From the NCBI RefSeq assembly GCF_016802725.1, contig NC_052667.1:27163346-27227345 (forward strand): 64,000 nt of DNA. Direction: 5' to 3'. The translations under genes were made by a program, and so were the position numbers. Origin of the DNA: Solenopsis invicta. Taxonomy: Eukaryota > Arthropoda > Insecta > Hymenoptera > Formicidae. Below are positions 1 to 12,900 of this stretch, piece after piece. Each line of letters opens with the position of its first letter. The first letter of the stretch is position 1. The notes beneath the pieces were generated by a model. That model saw only the letters and a program-made list of their open reading frames with translations, did not search any database and was not told the origin of the DNA.

Positions 1-329
1 GGAAAAAATGGCCAAGTTGATTGGTTATCTCGTTCTTTTAAATGCATTTAAATGCATTCTTTCAAAACGGCGTCAAAATATTTTATATCGTAAAATTATG
101 TAATTAAATATTATTGACTGAAAATGAAATTATTAATATACGTGAAATTTTAAAATACAGCGGCTCGTTCAAAATCGCGAAATATTCAAACAATAAGCGC
201 TCTGAAAGAATGCTAATGCTTTTCGTTGATCTGCATCGGTTAACGTATGCGCGCAGCGATGCACTTCGCGAACAAGCGCGAAAACGCACATGATGTTTCA
301 GCAAGTGATTAATGCGCGCCCCGCTACGT

Positions 330-338
330 TCTCTTTCT

Positions 339-369
<31 letters not shown>

Positions 370-374
370 CCCCC
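330..374. repeat. CT-rich microsatellite
   Basis: All-pyrimidine tract with pure CT at 347-368, ending in a C run. Confidence 0.9.
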
Positions 375-1130
375 GTATCGTGATACGAGGAATTGAAAAA
401 GAAAGTAACAAAAATCGGCTACGCAGCTGTTGCGAGCGGAAGACAAATGGATTCCCAGAGTACCAATCGTCGCCGGCAAAACTTTAAATAATAATTAATG
501 ATGATTACAGCGTAATGCGCTCGCGTTCGAACAATGCCGATAAATAGCGGTCATTGTCAATATCATTTTAATAGTCACACCGCGCTTCACGGAACGAAAA
601 TCGCGGACACGTGTCTTATAAAGGGTTACATCGAAACTGGCATGACACGTAATAAATCCAATTTACCATCCTGACGCTCGGTTTTTAACAAAGCCGAAAT
701 CGATCTTTCCTTAAAGAAACGGTTCTCTTCCATTAAAAAAAATAATAGATGATAATGACATTAATTAATGTCGTTGGAATATCAAGAGAGATCCAACGAT
801 CCGATTAGCCAGCGAGAAGACACAACGCGTCTTCCCCAAATAAAATTCCGTGAAAGCGACGGCGAGTCCGCGTCGCAAACGACTTTTACGACTTCGCGAT
901 AGCGGGCGCATTGTGTATTGCTATCTATGTAAAATTCGGTGTGTATACATGCGCAGCGCCAGTTAACAAATCCTATTAAAAATAGATGCGGAGCGGCAGA
1001 GCGGAGACCGCGAGCGGCGCGGCGCAGACGCGACGTCGTGTGGCCGCTGTCGGTGAATAACACGAAAACGCTCCTTGTATTTGAGATACCGCGCCTTATA
1101 TTTATATTTATAAGAGCCTTAGAACATTAA

Positions 1131-1132
<2 letters not shown>

Positions 1133-1180
<48 letters not shown>
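1133..1180. repeat. (CT)24 microsatellite
   Basis: Uninterrupted CT dinucleotides over 48 bases. Confidence 0.95.
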
Positions 1181-1183
<3 letters not shown>

Positions 1184-1520
1184 GACTATTATGAATGCAC
1201 AATGGAGTCCAGCGAGTCGCGCGGCTTCATCCCTGTGATCCTCGTCGGGATAATTAAAAAGGGAGCCAATTCAACAATTCGGCTTATGAAAAGCCCTCCC
1301 TTTGCCATGCAACTTCTTTACTCTTCGTATATATATTTTGATAATATATTGCGCGATCTCCTTAAAGGAAGGAGCTCGCGTTAATCGATCTCAAGTAACG
1401 TTCTTCTCTCGCTTTTTTAAACTTGATACGGCTGTATTCTACAGTATTCTACAGTAAAAATGTCATAGTATATACGGAAAATCAATTGTAAATTTTCAGT
1501 CAATATTAGAAGCGTACGAG

Positions 1521-1562
1521 AACCACGCAGGAGAAATTATTAACCACGCAGGAGAAATTATT
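1521..1562. repeat. 21-base perfect tandem duplication
   Basis: The unit at 1521-1541 (AACCACGCAGGAGAAATTAT plus T) is repeated exactly at 1542-1562. Two identical copies point to a recent slippage or duplication. Confidence 0.9.
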
Positions 1563-2330
1563 AACTCATCACTTTCATGATTGATTAACCCGACTTTGAT
1601 TATTTAATCTGCGTATTGTTCTTCGGAATGCAACCCGCATCGGGAAAATATTTAAAGACAATTTAAGAATTAAATTTAATAATCGTAATTTTGTTATAAT
1701 TAAAATAACATTAGTGCTCATAATTATCCACATTAATCGTGCAATATTAGCAAATATCGTTTAATTATTATTATATAACTATAGCAATTTCAATAATAGT
1801 ATAAATATAATTAGCTGCTCTACTCTTTTCGACGTGGTCACAGTACATACAAATGGTATAAATCATATTTAATGAGTTTATAAAAATGTCTCGTGTCAAA
1901 GTCTGACGTACCGTACGGAGGGTAAATGAAAAGCCCAACGTCGCGGGACAAAATAATTAGGCGCAGTTTTAATTGATCTGATTTATGCGACCATTTCGAC
2001 TCGGCGGTGCATCGATTATAGTCAATACGCAGCGATTCAGATTCTTGGCAGCAATGCCGCAAATAGATTCGAGTTATTTGTCGCGTCGCTTAGCCATTCT
2101 CAATGTTTTAATGATTATTACCGGTCGGCTGTGAAGCACCTCCCGGCGACATCACCTGCCCCGAGTCTGAAAGAGGAGAAAGATAAATCGAAAGCAGGAT
2201 GCAGAGGCGTGGATTTTCGCGGAGGCCGGCGAGCGTACACGCACACGATTTCGCGCGCACGTACATACACGCTCACATGTAACGTATAGGAGAAAGAGGG
2301 TGAGCGAGAGAGGGAGAGAATGGGAGATAC

Positions 2331-2366
2331 ACGCGTGAGGCGAGAGAGAAAGAGAGAGAGAGAGAC
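2331..2366. repeat. GA-rich microsatellite
   Basis: GA dinucleotides with single interruptions inside a longer purine-rich block (about 2285-2410). Confidence 0.85.
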
Positions 2367-3657
2367 GAGGAGAGAGGGTGACGAGGGTGGCGGAGCGAGA
2401 GGAAAGGTGAGGTCGGTGGGATCGCCGTATACCTACACGCATCGCGATATAACACGTCGGAGTTAATGCCACCAACACATCGCCGCCACCTTCGGGGATT
2501 ATCCTACGGGGGATATTTTTGATCGTGCAATAATCCCTAATACGATTTACACAGCTCGTGCTCGCAGGGACGCACGCAACAGCCCCGGCTAGCCGGTAAC
2601 GATTCGGCCGGTTGCACCTGATCGTTATTCCAGGCGTGGAGCGTGCGTTTCGCGTTTCGTTTTAATCATTAGAAGCGTTAGCGCAAAAATACATACAGCG
2701 CGCCGGCATATTTGTATAATAGACCGTCGCGATTAATTTCGAGCGTGGGGAAACGCGCCCGTCTCGCCACCGCGCCGCGCCGTTTCGTTAGCGACGACGA
2801 AAGAGAACAATTCGCTCCTGTTGAAAAGTAATCTTGCGCGTTTGGAAAAGCGAAATTCTTTTCATTTAATGGAGAACGTTACGAAAAAAAAATTTTAACG
2901 CCGGATAAAATCGCACGGAATCATTATCAATGGCATATAAACGCGGAAGAGAATACATTTTTCTCGCTTTTGCGCGCGAGTAAAGCGCTCTGAAGGGAAA
3001 TGATAAAAGTTTAGGAGACAATTCTAATTTCCAATTGTACATTGCATAGCGCGCTATCAAATTAATGGAGCGATAGTATTTAATGGGCTTAATCCATGGC
3101 AGAAAGGGACGTCTCTATATGGAATATTAAATCACATTACAGTGATCACGCGCATCAATTCAACTTTAAAGCAGATAAACTTAAATCATTGCAAATGTTG
3201 CATCCACTTGCTCTTTCAATTGTGCACAAATTATCTGTCCCAGCTGCCGCATTCTTATGATTTACAAGATCACTCGTGCGATATTGTGGAGTACGGTAAC
3301 GAGGGGGAGGGGGGGGAGAAGAGCACAGCTGTAACATATATTTCTCGATAACTGAGACGTACGATTATTGCATCTTAACCAACATCTCAATGTAAATCAA
3401 TTCGATACTTCTGTTACTCAGAAACGTTCGCTAATTACGTGCCCTGATCTCGGACGCTTCTTCGTTCACGCGCTGCGCTCGTCTTGCAAAAATTTCGGAG
3501 AACAGATGCGCAATTTACACGGGGAGGGGAGGGGAGGAGGCGAGAGCCGCGCTGACAGGCGGAGAGAATCGCGCGAGAAAGAATCCCCGAGAAAATCGCT
3601 TATTCCCTTATCGGCGATTAAAACGCGCTCGCGCGCGCGCGCTAATCGTTTGCGCTA

Positions 3658-3676
3658 GTCGTCGTCGTCGTCGTCG
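3658..3676. repeat. (GTC)6 microsatellite
   Basis: Short GTC run in a CpG-rich patch. Confidence 0.9.
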
Positions 3677-5333
3677 TTTCGAATCGACTTGTAGGAGAGC
3701 CGACAACGACGATACCAAGCGCGACACTCCTCGCACGGTCGTTAGAGCGCCGGATAAAGATAAGTGCCGACCCTTCTTTCTGTGGCCTGTCTCTGCGCCT
3801 TCGTCTTCTTCTTCTTCTTCCTTGGCCGCGACCGAAGATTAAGCCGGCACCCGTGGGCGCTGACCCGTGAAGATAACCGACGTGTATTCCCTTCTAAAGC
3901 CGTCGATCGGCTATCCACGCGTATATGCGTGCCTCTCGCGCGTAAGCCGCGGCTTTTTTATCAACCCCCGCGCGCGCGCGCGATCGGCGTTGCATCGTCG
4001 CCGACTTTCGGATTTCCAGGCGTCGTCGTCCGCGTTCGTTGCACTTTGATCCCTGGTAACGCGCCCGTCCGTTATGACGCGCGTTAGGAGTCACGTCGCC
4101 TCGATAACGCGGCGCGTTCTCAGGGAGGAGAGGGAGGGAGGGGAAGAACCGGAGGAAGAAGATCGACAAGGATGACGGGTAACGGATCATTTCTTGCTAC
4201 CAGCGGCACAACAGATTTTCCCTTTATCGAGGGATTACTCATCCGTCGAGAAAAGGCACGTGCATGCGGATTATTTCGTTATACTTCAGCTTTCCAATAG
4301 CGCGATCGAGTCACGGTCGATCGTGATCGCCGATTTCGCAGATCGCGCGCTTCGTCTTCTTACGAGCGTTTTTTTAAGCACCGGTGGCGATCGGAGACCG
4401 TTTAAAGTGCACTAACAGCGGCACCAAGTTTATTAAAATTTTAATTTGTAACGCCTTATGACCTTTAATGACCCCTTCATGTAATTTTAAATGTGATACG
4501 CAAGAAACTTGTTTTAAAAACCGCATAAACCTCGCACTACGAACGGCACAATAAAATTTTACATACGAATAGCACATGTCTTTTGGAACAATCATGATTT
4601 TTTAAAATTTCGTTTGCCATTGTATTTATTTGAAAAAATTGTTGTCACGCCATCGTCAATAGCAGAATATTCCGAATGCTGTAAAGCGAATGAATCTTCC
4701 GTTTACCGATTAAATCGCAAGCGTTGCGTATCTTTCCGTATTAAACTCGGCGCCAGTTTATTCGTCAATCCCACCAAAAATTTTACAACTCACAGAATCG
4801 TCAAGGCAAACAAAAATTACATTCGCAAATTCGATAACGCGGCGGAGGACTAATTGCGATAACGCGGTGTAAAGTCACAAGCGCGATAAATAATAGCGAA
4901 GATTTGGGACAGAAAGGCCAAAATGCAAACCGTCAAACAGGCGCCAATCGCGTTTCAGAAACAATAAGCGTTAACAATGAGCAGCGGATCGCGTTATCGC
5001 GGCTACGCGTGCCAAGGACGAAGAAAAATCTCTTCCTGTCGATCTCGATTCGGCGGCGAGCGAGCGAACGAGCGAGGAGCGCAAAATTAATTCAACTCGC
5101 GCCGCGTTGTTCTCCACATGCATTCGACATGCCAATCGATGACAATCGCGCGCCGCAGTACGGCGTTGTCCGTGTGCGCGACGGTATAGTGTTACGAAAG
5201 TGCGCTTTTAATCCCCCTCGAGCTAAAAATCAATAGCGTGCCCCCTTGATGGTTAAAACCTCCCCCGGGATAAGCCCGGGCTGGGACCGTAGTTAAATAA
5301 ATCCTGGATCAAAGGATAAGTCCTACCTAGCGT

Positions 5334-5358
5334 TCTCTCTCTCTCTCTATCTCTCTCT
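5334..5358. repeat. CT microsatellite
   Basis: CT dinucleotides with one A interruption, followed by a T run. Confidence 0.85.
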
Positions 5359-5845
5359 TTTTTTTCATTCGCATATACTTTCTCGTCCCTTCTAGCGCGC
5401 GTTACCCTCCCTTCGCCGGTATCGCCCATTCTCTCCCCTTTCCCGCGCTTTTCCATCCGCCGCGGATTATTGCCGAGATCATAAATTATGAATCTTAACC
5501 AGTTCGACCAAGTGAAATTATTTCTCATCCCTTCTTCACTGCTCCTCCCCGCGATGCGCGACGGGGGCCTGCCTGTCCCTTTATTCGGCCGGCTACGTCG
5601 ACTAAGCAGGAAGATCGAGATTTGTGACGGTCCCCATTCGACGGAATTAAGATCATGTTCCGTCCTTTTTTGCACCCAAGTTCCTTTCTCCCGTCGCTCT
5701 TACTCGACCTGAGAGTTTGCTTACGCGCGCTTCTCTTTCAACGCCGCCATCGCTCGCAGCCCGTCGCGCGAGCTTTAATCTCGGATTATTTCGAGCCACC
5801 TCCAGGATCGGGGATTAATTCGAGGAAGAGTTGACTTATTTGCAA

Positions 5846-5878
<33 letters not shown>
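5846..5878. repeat. (ACG)11 microsatellite
   Basis: Eleven exact ACG units. It gives poly-Thr or poly-Arg in short spurious frames on either strand. Confidence 0.95.
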
Positions 5879-5884
<6 letters not shown>

Positions 5885-7695
5885 ATGGCGCCTTTCCGAG
5901 GCGCGCGCGCGATTACTAACGTTGAGTTTATCGAGTCCGCGATAAAAATTAATGACTACTTTCACCAAGGTCGATTAGCCGTAACCGGTAGTTCGTCTTA
6001 CTCTTTGCCATCGTTTAATTTTTACTCCGGAAGGAGATGAAGAATTGGCTAAAGATCAAAGTTAGCCGACGACGGTGAAGCCGGCCGCAGAGCGATACAA
6101 CGATCCCCTGATTAATGAATCCCTCATCCGCCGTCGCGCCGGTGCGCGATTCAAATTTCTAAAAGAAAGAATACGCCGGAGTCCCTCCCCGCACGATCGT
6201 TTGAATACGCGATTGAAACGATAGAAAAGGACATCGGGATTTTCTAGCGAGCTTTCTAAGGATACTCGAGTCCTTAAGTCAGCAGGGAAACATAAAAGGA
6301 ATCGAAAGTTTGTACTACGCGCCGCAGGATCACCGGTCGCTCCCGAGATTTCCGTTGAATTCGAAGGGCTTTTTGTACCAGGATCTTATAGCGTAGACGA
6401 CGAATCGGTGGTGTCTTGGCGAAGAAGAAACGCGCGCGCCAGGATAACTGCCGACGAGACCTCGCTCTGATCCTGGATTTAGACGGAGTTTAGGGCGTTT
6501 TCATATCAGGAGTTCATGATTACGCATTGACGCTTGTTCGCGCCTTTGTTCCTAATGACAGGGATCACCCGAGGGATCATCCTGATTCTAGCCGGTTTAA
6601 CGTACCGAACATAAATTTCACAACGAGAGATTTCTTAACAAGAAAAGATTAGACTGCTGGAAACGTTGAAAGATCAAACTTGACTTTCACATTCAAATCA
6701 AATGTAACGGCGTTAACAAAAATTGTAATTTGACCGTTTCTCGTAGCTACATTTCTCATTCAATTTCATACATATGAATTTTTTAGTTTTTCTATAAATC
6801 GTTGTTCTTAGATCTTACAAAAGCCTGTGCTTTGCGCAATATTCTTCTCGGAATGATTGACGAAAATTGCAGATTAATATCGCGGATTAATATTGCGTGT
6901 ATAATTAATTTTGTTCTTAAAAACGCTCGGAAATTTATAGGATTGCATAACGTAACACCGTTTCGTAAACATCGTGAAATATTACAGTGTAATAATAAAA
7001 AGGATCGCATCATATTTCCTCTGTTACGCCGCGCAACATTGCAAAAGCCTCTAAACGTCACATTTACTTTGTCCTGCCGCGAAAGGGACGTATCTTCAAT
7101 CTCTGACCGACGCACGAGACTCCAGATTAGCGAGTTTCTCCACTTCCGTTCGACGGATTTGTCTAGATTTACCGGAGGTTTTGCCACCAGGGCACTATGA
7201 CGTAAGTTTTCCAGCCCGTTTCGCGCGTGCGACGCTCGCGAGGATCCTACCGAAGGATCCTTCGCATCCTGCCGCCCTGATACCGCTCTAACTGTATATC
7301 CACTCAAAATCGTTCGCGGCTTTGCTTGCCTACGCAAGCCCGGATTTCGCCGTCTCCCATCCACGTGCCTGTTGCTGGATGATGGCGGGTCATCATCCCT
7401 GTCGGTTCCCCACGATATCCCATGAGAATGTGGGTAAGGCCACCGTGTGACCTCTCCGTGCCAGGGGAGCATAACACGGGGAAAGGACCGGGAAGGAAAC
7501 GATGTGTTGCGACGGGGGTGTCAAAGAAATATTCGGGATTGACTGTTCATTTGATAGAACACTGACAAGTGCGTACAAAAGAGAGTCGGACGTTTAAAAG
7601 AACGCGTATGCTCGAAGGGAAGGAGATTTCTCGAGTATCGTTCGGGGTAAACTATAAGTAGAAGGAAATATTGAAATATCTTAAAAATTCATGCA

Positions 7696-7696
<1 letters not shown>

Positions 7697-7730
<34 letters not shown>
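7697..7730. repeat. (TG)17 microsatellite
   Basis: Uninterrupted TG dinucleotides over 34 bases. Confidence 0.95.
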
Positions 7731-7732
<2 letters not shown>

Positions 7733-9972
7733 AAGCAACGTAATATTAAAATTTCATATTCAAAATTTAAAATAAAAACATTTCAAAACTTGTCAATATT
7801 CATATAAAAGTATAGAACCTGTTCAGATAAACTTTATAGGTATTTCGATACTCTTTTCTTATGTAACCAATGAAAGAGAGAGTGCTATTAATTAATAATA
7901 GTATAAAAATATTAATAATTTATTTTTATCTATATTGACGTTTGAGATGTATATGTACGAGTTGCGTGAACTACTTCCCCCCCCCCCAAGTTAAATTTTT
8001 CTTGTAACTTCTGCATACGTCAGAGCAAAATGCGAAATGAGAACTCTAATTCTACAATAATTTCTAACGTTTCTTCTAACATCTATTAAAATCTCAATTA
8101 TGTACATAAATTTCACATTTCATTTTATCTTTAAAATATACTTCTCTATTCATTCGAAAACATCAATTTCATAAGCAGAGAAATTCACAATTCAATTCTC
8201 GTACAATTTAATTCTCAACGGGGCGCGAGAACTAGCATTATATTTTCAAAGGATCATACTTTTAAAGGATAAAAGAGAGTAGCTATACCTTTCTTCCAAG
8301 ATAAAGGGGTATCCTCCTTTTAAAAAGATTAACATCAAGTGGTTCTTTGATAAGCGAAGGGTTGTTTACCGAGGGACCAGGAGAGCATCGTCGACAATGC
8401 TATTATTTGTCTAATACCATTCGAACGCGTAGAAGCGGCTAAATGGCGTCGGTATTCTCGATGACTTCATTGCAATGATCAGGATTTCATTTTTGGTACT
8501 GGAGGTATAAGTTTGTCCGAGGTTTTCAGAAAGAGTGAGGAGTCAACACATGCATCTGATTTGCGCGTCTTTATTGCTTCTCGCTTTCCTAACGCGCTTT
8601 ATTCAAATGAAATTGAAACTAATTAATATAAAAAAAAATAGTTTTCTATTAAAAACAAAATTCCACTAAAAAAATGGTCTTTAACTTTTTACAGGTATCT
8701 TTCTGGTTACTTCTCTGTTTTAATTGTTGAACATTCTTTTTAATTTAATCAAAAATGTTTATGTAAATAAATTTTATGTATCAGATATTAATTGCTAAAT
8801 TTTGACTCGCGGATTATAATTTACATAATCTTTTTTCCATTGCGCATATTTATTAATTTATTAATTATATATTAATTTAATATGTTTCATACTAGAGTTC
8901 TTTAATTTCGTAAATGTGCGCGTTAGAAAATCTAATCGGACGTGTAAAGCTAATGAATAATAATTAGCACATGTAAAAATGTGATTTTTAAACATATTGA
9001 GATACGTTCGTTTACGTTTGTGTCGCGTTTCAAACTGTCTCCGTTGTAATCCATAATGAATTAACCAATCTCAGAGATTATATAACCCTGGCGTTTTGTT
9101 TGGCGAGGCCGCTTTGAGGATTAGTAAGTCTAAGTCCTAAATGACGGGATTATATAATCCAGCGGATTGCTTACGTTGGGCTTACTCGAAAGATAGAAAC
9201 GTGGCAATTAATTTGTCATCAATATGAATTTCATGCGTACCAGTAAAGACACTTGTGCACGTATTTAACAATTCATATTTTAATATCTTAGATATTTATA
9301 AAAGAAGGTTATCGTTATTTATTAATTTTATTATCCAATTTGCAATTATATATTATTGATTTAGTGTATTCACATATTTACCAGTAAGTAAACTGTACTA
9401 CCAAAATTTATTCCATTTTTTCATTGCAAAATCTAATCGTGTGTCTATCGAAATGTAAAAAAATACATCAATGTCTATCACGTTTAGAAAACTTTCTAAT
9501 GACTTAAACCTTTATGTTGAGATATATGCGAGTGGTAACCCATCATTGACGACAACAACTCACAATTGGACCAGCTTATTTTTTACTTACACGATACAAT
9601 ACATCATTCTCGCATTAACCGCATTGCCCTCCATTTTTGCCTTCACAGAAGTCGAACATCACTTATTTGATTTGCCTTGTAAAACAATTAGGCCGAGATG
9701 ATAACGTAGAGGTTCCGAATGATACTCGAATAACAAACAAGAATAGAGACATAATTAAGACAGCTGACATCGAGGGATTTGTCCTTCTTAGCTACATCTG
9801 TTCATATTTGTCGTTATCATGACGAAACTATCTAGATTACAATTCCGAAGAAGGAAAAGATAAGAAAAAGAAATTGACGAAAATGAGACAAAAAACTAAT
9901 GTGACTTGAGAATTTTATGAGTTTCGAATTTAAACGCTAGATTTAAAGTTTTAAGATTGAAACGGTGATCTT

Positions 9973-9991
9973 TCTCTCTCTCTCTCTCTCT
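9973..9991. repeat. CT microsatellite
   Basis: Short uninterrupted CT run. Confidence 0.9.
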
Positions 9992-12900
9992 GAAATGAAG
10001 GTGGGCTGCTACAACGCCTGTGTACCGCTAATTGCTGCGCAGGTTCATCCACGTATTATCCCCCTCCTTCCATCAACCACCGGTCGCTAGGATTTTTTTC
10101 ACGACTCTCGTGCGTAAACAACTAGCAGGGTAGCATACGCACCCTGCTGGATTCCGCGGTCCTTCGGGAGTCACAATTCGGCCGGCTGGCAGAGGGAGAT
10201 AGAGAGCGAGAGGCCGCCGGGGGTAAGCCGAACGAAGCGGATGCAAAGCCGGGGAGAAGAACGAAGAGGCGCGTCGATACGAGAGGGAGAACGAGAGAGC
10301 GAGGCGGGAAAGGGTGCGTGCGCGGCACATGCGTAAGAATGCCACGTCCTAGCGTCCTGCTCTCCTGGTCGCCGGGGTCCTACAAAAGCCCTTATTTGGG
10401 TCACGGGGCATTTCGAGGGTCCGGGACAGGATGCGAGACACCTTCCTGTCGCTCCTGCTGTCCGGTCAGCGAAAATAAGGCGACAGGTATCGGACAAAGG
10501 ACCTCATTTGCATATTTTTCGGCAAGATAGAACCGAGCAGAGTCGCCGACCGAATAGGCGTTCCGCGACGAGGCCAAGAACCAGCACGACGCGGCTACTC
10601 AGCGCCGGGATATGCGCTCCTGGTACGAGAGACGTCTATTAGGCCTATAAATTATCAGGCATCGATCGCGCGGCAGGTCGAAGCGCGGAGGCTGATGAGA
10701 AAACGGGCGCGGTAGTAGGCGTAATCGGGTCAACGTGGTGTATACGATAAAAAGAAATGAGTCCTACCGTGTTACGATTGAGAGTTGTTAATTAAAGTCA
10801 GGAGTGACGGACATTTTGTTCGATTTGATGAAAGATGAGTTTAATCGCGATTTAGGATTGTTGAGTGTCTCGAGTGTCTCTGACCCGCACACTTCAATTT
10901 TTCAAGCCCAATATAAATAAGAATTTGTGTATATTACTAGGTTTATATATTTTATCTATTTTGTATAAAAAGTACGGCTACCCATTTTGAAACGCATTTG
11001 CAAATTTTTTTCTACTCCAAGTTTACGAGATGTCATTTTGCAAATAATATCTCACGCATATATTGTAATAACGAGATTTATAAGTCCAGCTTGATGGGAT
11101 AATCTGTTAACGGATTACAAAAAACAAATACAGCATTACTAGAAATTAAAATAATAAACAACTGCAAAATTCCTCTAGTTAAATCCATTGTATATTACTT
11201 TGAAGAAAATAAAATAACTGAATATAAATTTATAAATCGCTAGAGATTAAAATAAAATGACACAGTGAGCAAATATGATTAAAATAGAAACAGATTAAAT
11301 ATTAAGGATTCGATTTTTAAACGCTAAACATTGAAAATTTTTGTGTTTCCAAATTCACTCAATTTTGAATCTACGACCTGCCTATAATACTTCAAGAATT
11401 ATAAAATAAAAATAAATTTTAAAAATAATATTTTGCGTATCGTCATATATAAAAAAAATTATCTTTTTAATATTTTTAATGTATTATAAATATTTTAATT
11501 ATTTTAATGCGTCATAAATATTTATACGTGAACAATCACATTAAAAAAGCACATTTTGTAATACAGGATATTTTAGCTGTACAATATCAGCTAAAAGTTA
11601 TCGAAATACTGTAAACTCCTTAAATTTACTTTTTTTACTTCTAATACTAAACGTCAACGACCAAAAATTTTGGCCGTTTTTTGATCCTGAATCCAGTTGC
11701 AAATAAATATTTTTTACACATGATTTTACAAAATAATCAAGAGTAAACAAAAAATTAAATAATGTTTTTAAATCAATAAAATAATTACGAGCAACTTTCA
11801 TTCAAACGTAATAATACAACAATTTATAAAAGTTTTATATTTTTAGTAATGTTTTGAAAGATGATATACATATCTTTAAAGTTCTTTAAAAAATATAAAT
11901 TATTTTTATAAACTTATAAATTTTTACTTTTCTATTCTTCAATAGAAATATATTTTGTAATAGGACTACAATTGGTTTTAGATAAACATTTGTAGTACGT
12001 ACTATCAATATCTCCGCATTATAAATATTTCTAAAAGTAGACATCACAACGATAAAATGTGAACATTACTGTCCAATCTGCGTTGCATTTCGCTGCTTAA
12101 TTTAATAATGCTTAATTAGTACTACCGTTCGTCTTTGGTCTCCTACTTCCTGTCTTGATTGTAAACGGTGCAATTAACGCGCGCAGATTATGTGCGGATA
12201 TCGTAGTTATAATGCGTTTAAATGCATGCTGTGCAGTTGCACTTAGTCTTATATATCAGTGTAATGTAGTTATCATGCGTTTTAAACCGACAGTTTTCTA
12301 CTTTATAAATCTATGTATCTACTGATAAACTTTGCAGCAGTAATATCGATGGTGCCTTACCATTTGCGTAATTTACTATTTTGTCATTATTATTTCATTT
12401 TATCACCTTACTGTATTTTTGTCTATTACAAAATAAATAAAATAAAAATAATTATAAAGAGTTTGCGCAAGAATGCAAGTAAAATGCAGTCGATAAGAGA
12501 ACGGACGGGCGTTTAGGAAGGTAAAAAAGGGTAGTAGATGACCCTTGAGCAACAGGAACGCAGGATCTTGCTAAAGTAAAGGGGGGACACGCGGCTGCAT
12601 TTTAGAGAAGTCTGGAAAATCCGGGAAGCCCAAAAATCCGCGAGTAACAGGCCTTCATATCTCGCGGTTGCGAGCGCGGCAGCCGTACTTTCGTGCTTCC
12701 TGCGAGCCTGATTGCCGCCGCGACTCCTTATCCCAATTCCCTTACGCGGGATAACGCGGCCCGATCCGCATCTTGTGATCCCCGCGCCTAATGCAGAATC
12801 CTCACGCTACGTGATCTCCGCGGCGCGTCCTTGAACGAGCGGAGTCTCATCGAGTCACGTGTGCCTCCTTCTTACGCGGCCTCGCACGTAGAGCAACAGG

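Noticed and set aside
6792..7472. 226-codon open frame on the minus strand
   Set aside because: No recognisable domain, no splice support and a composition that follows the local sequence; the overlapping plus strand also stays open for 132 codons, as expected by chance.
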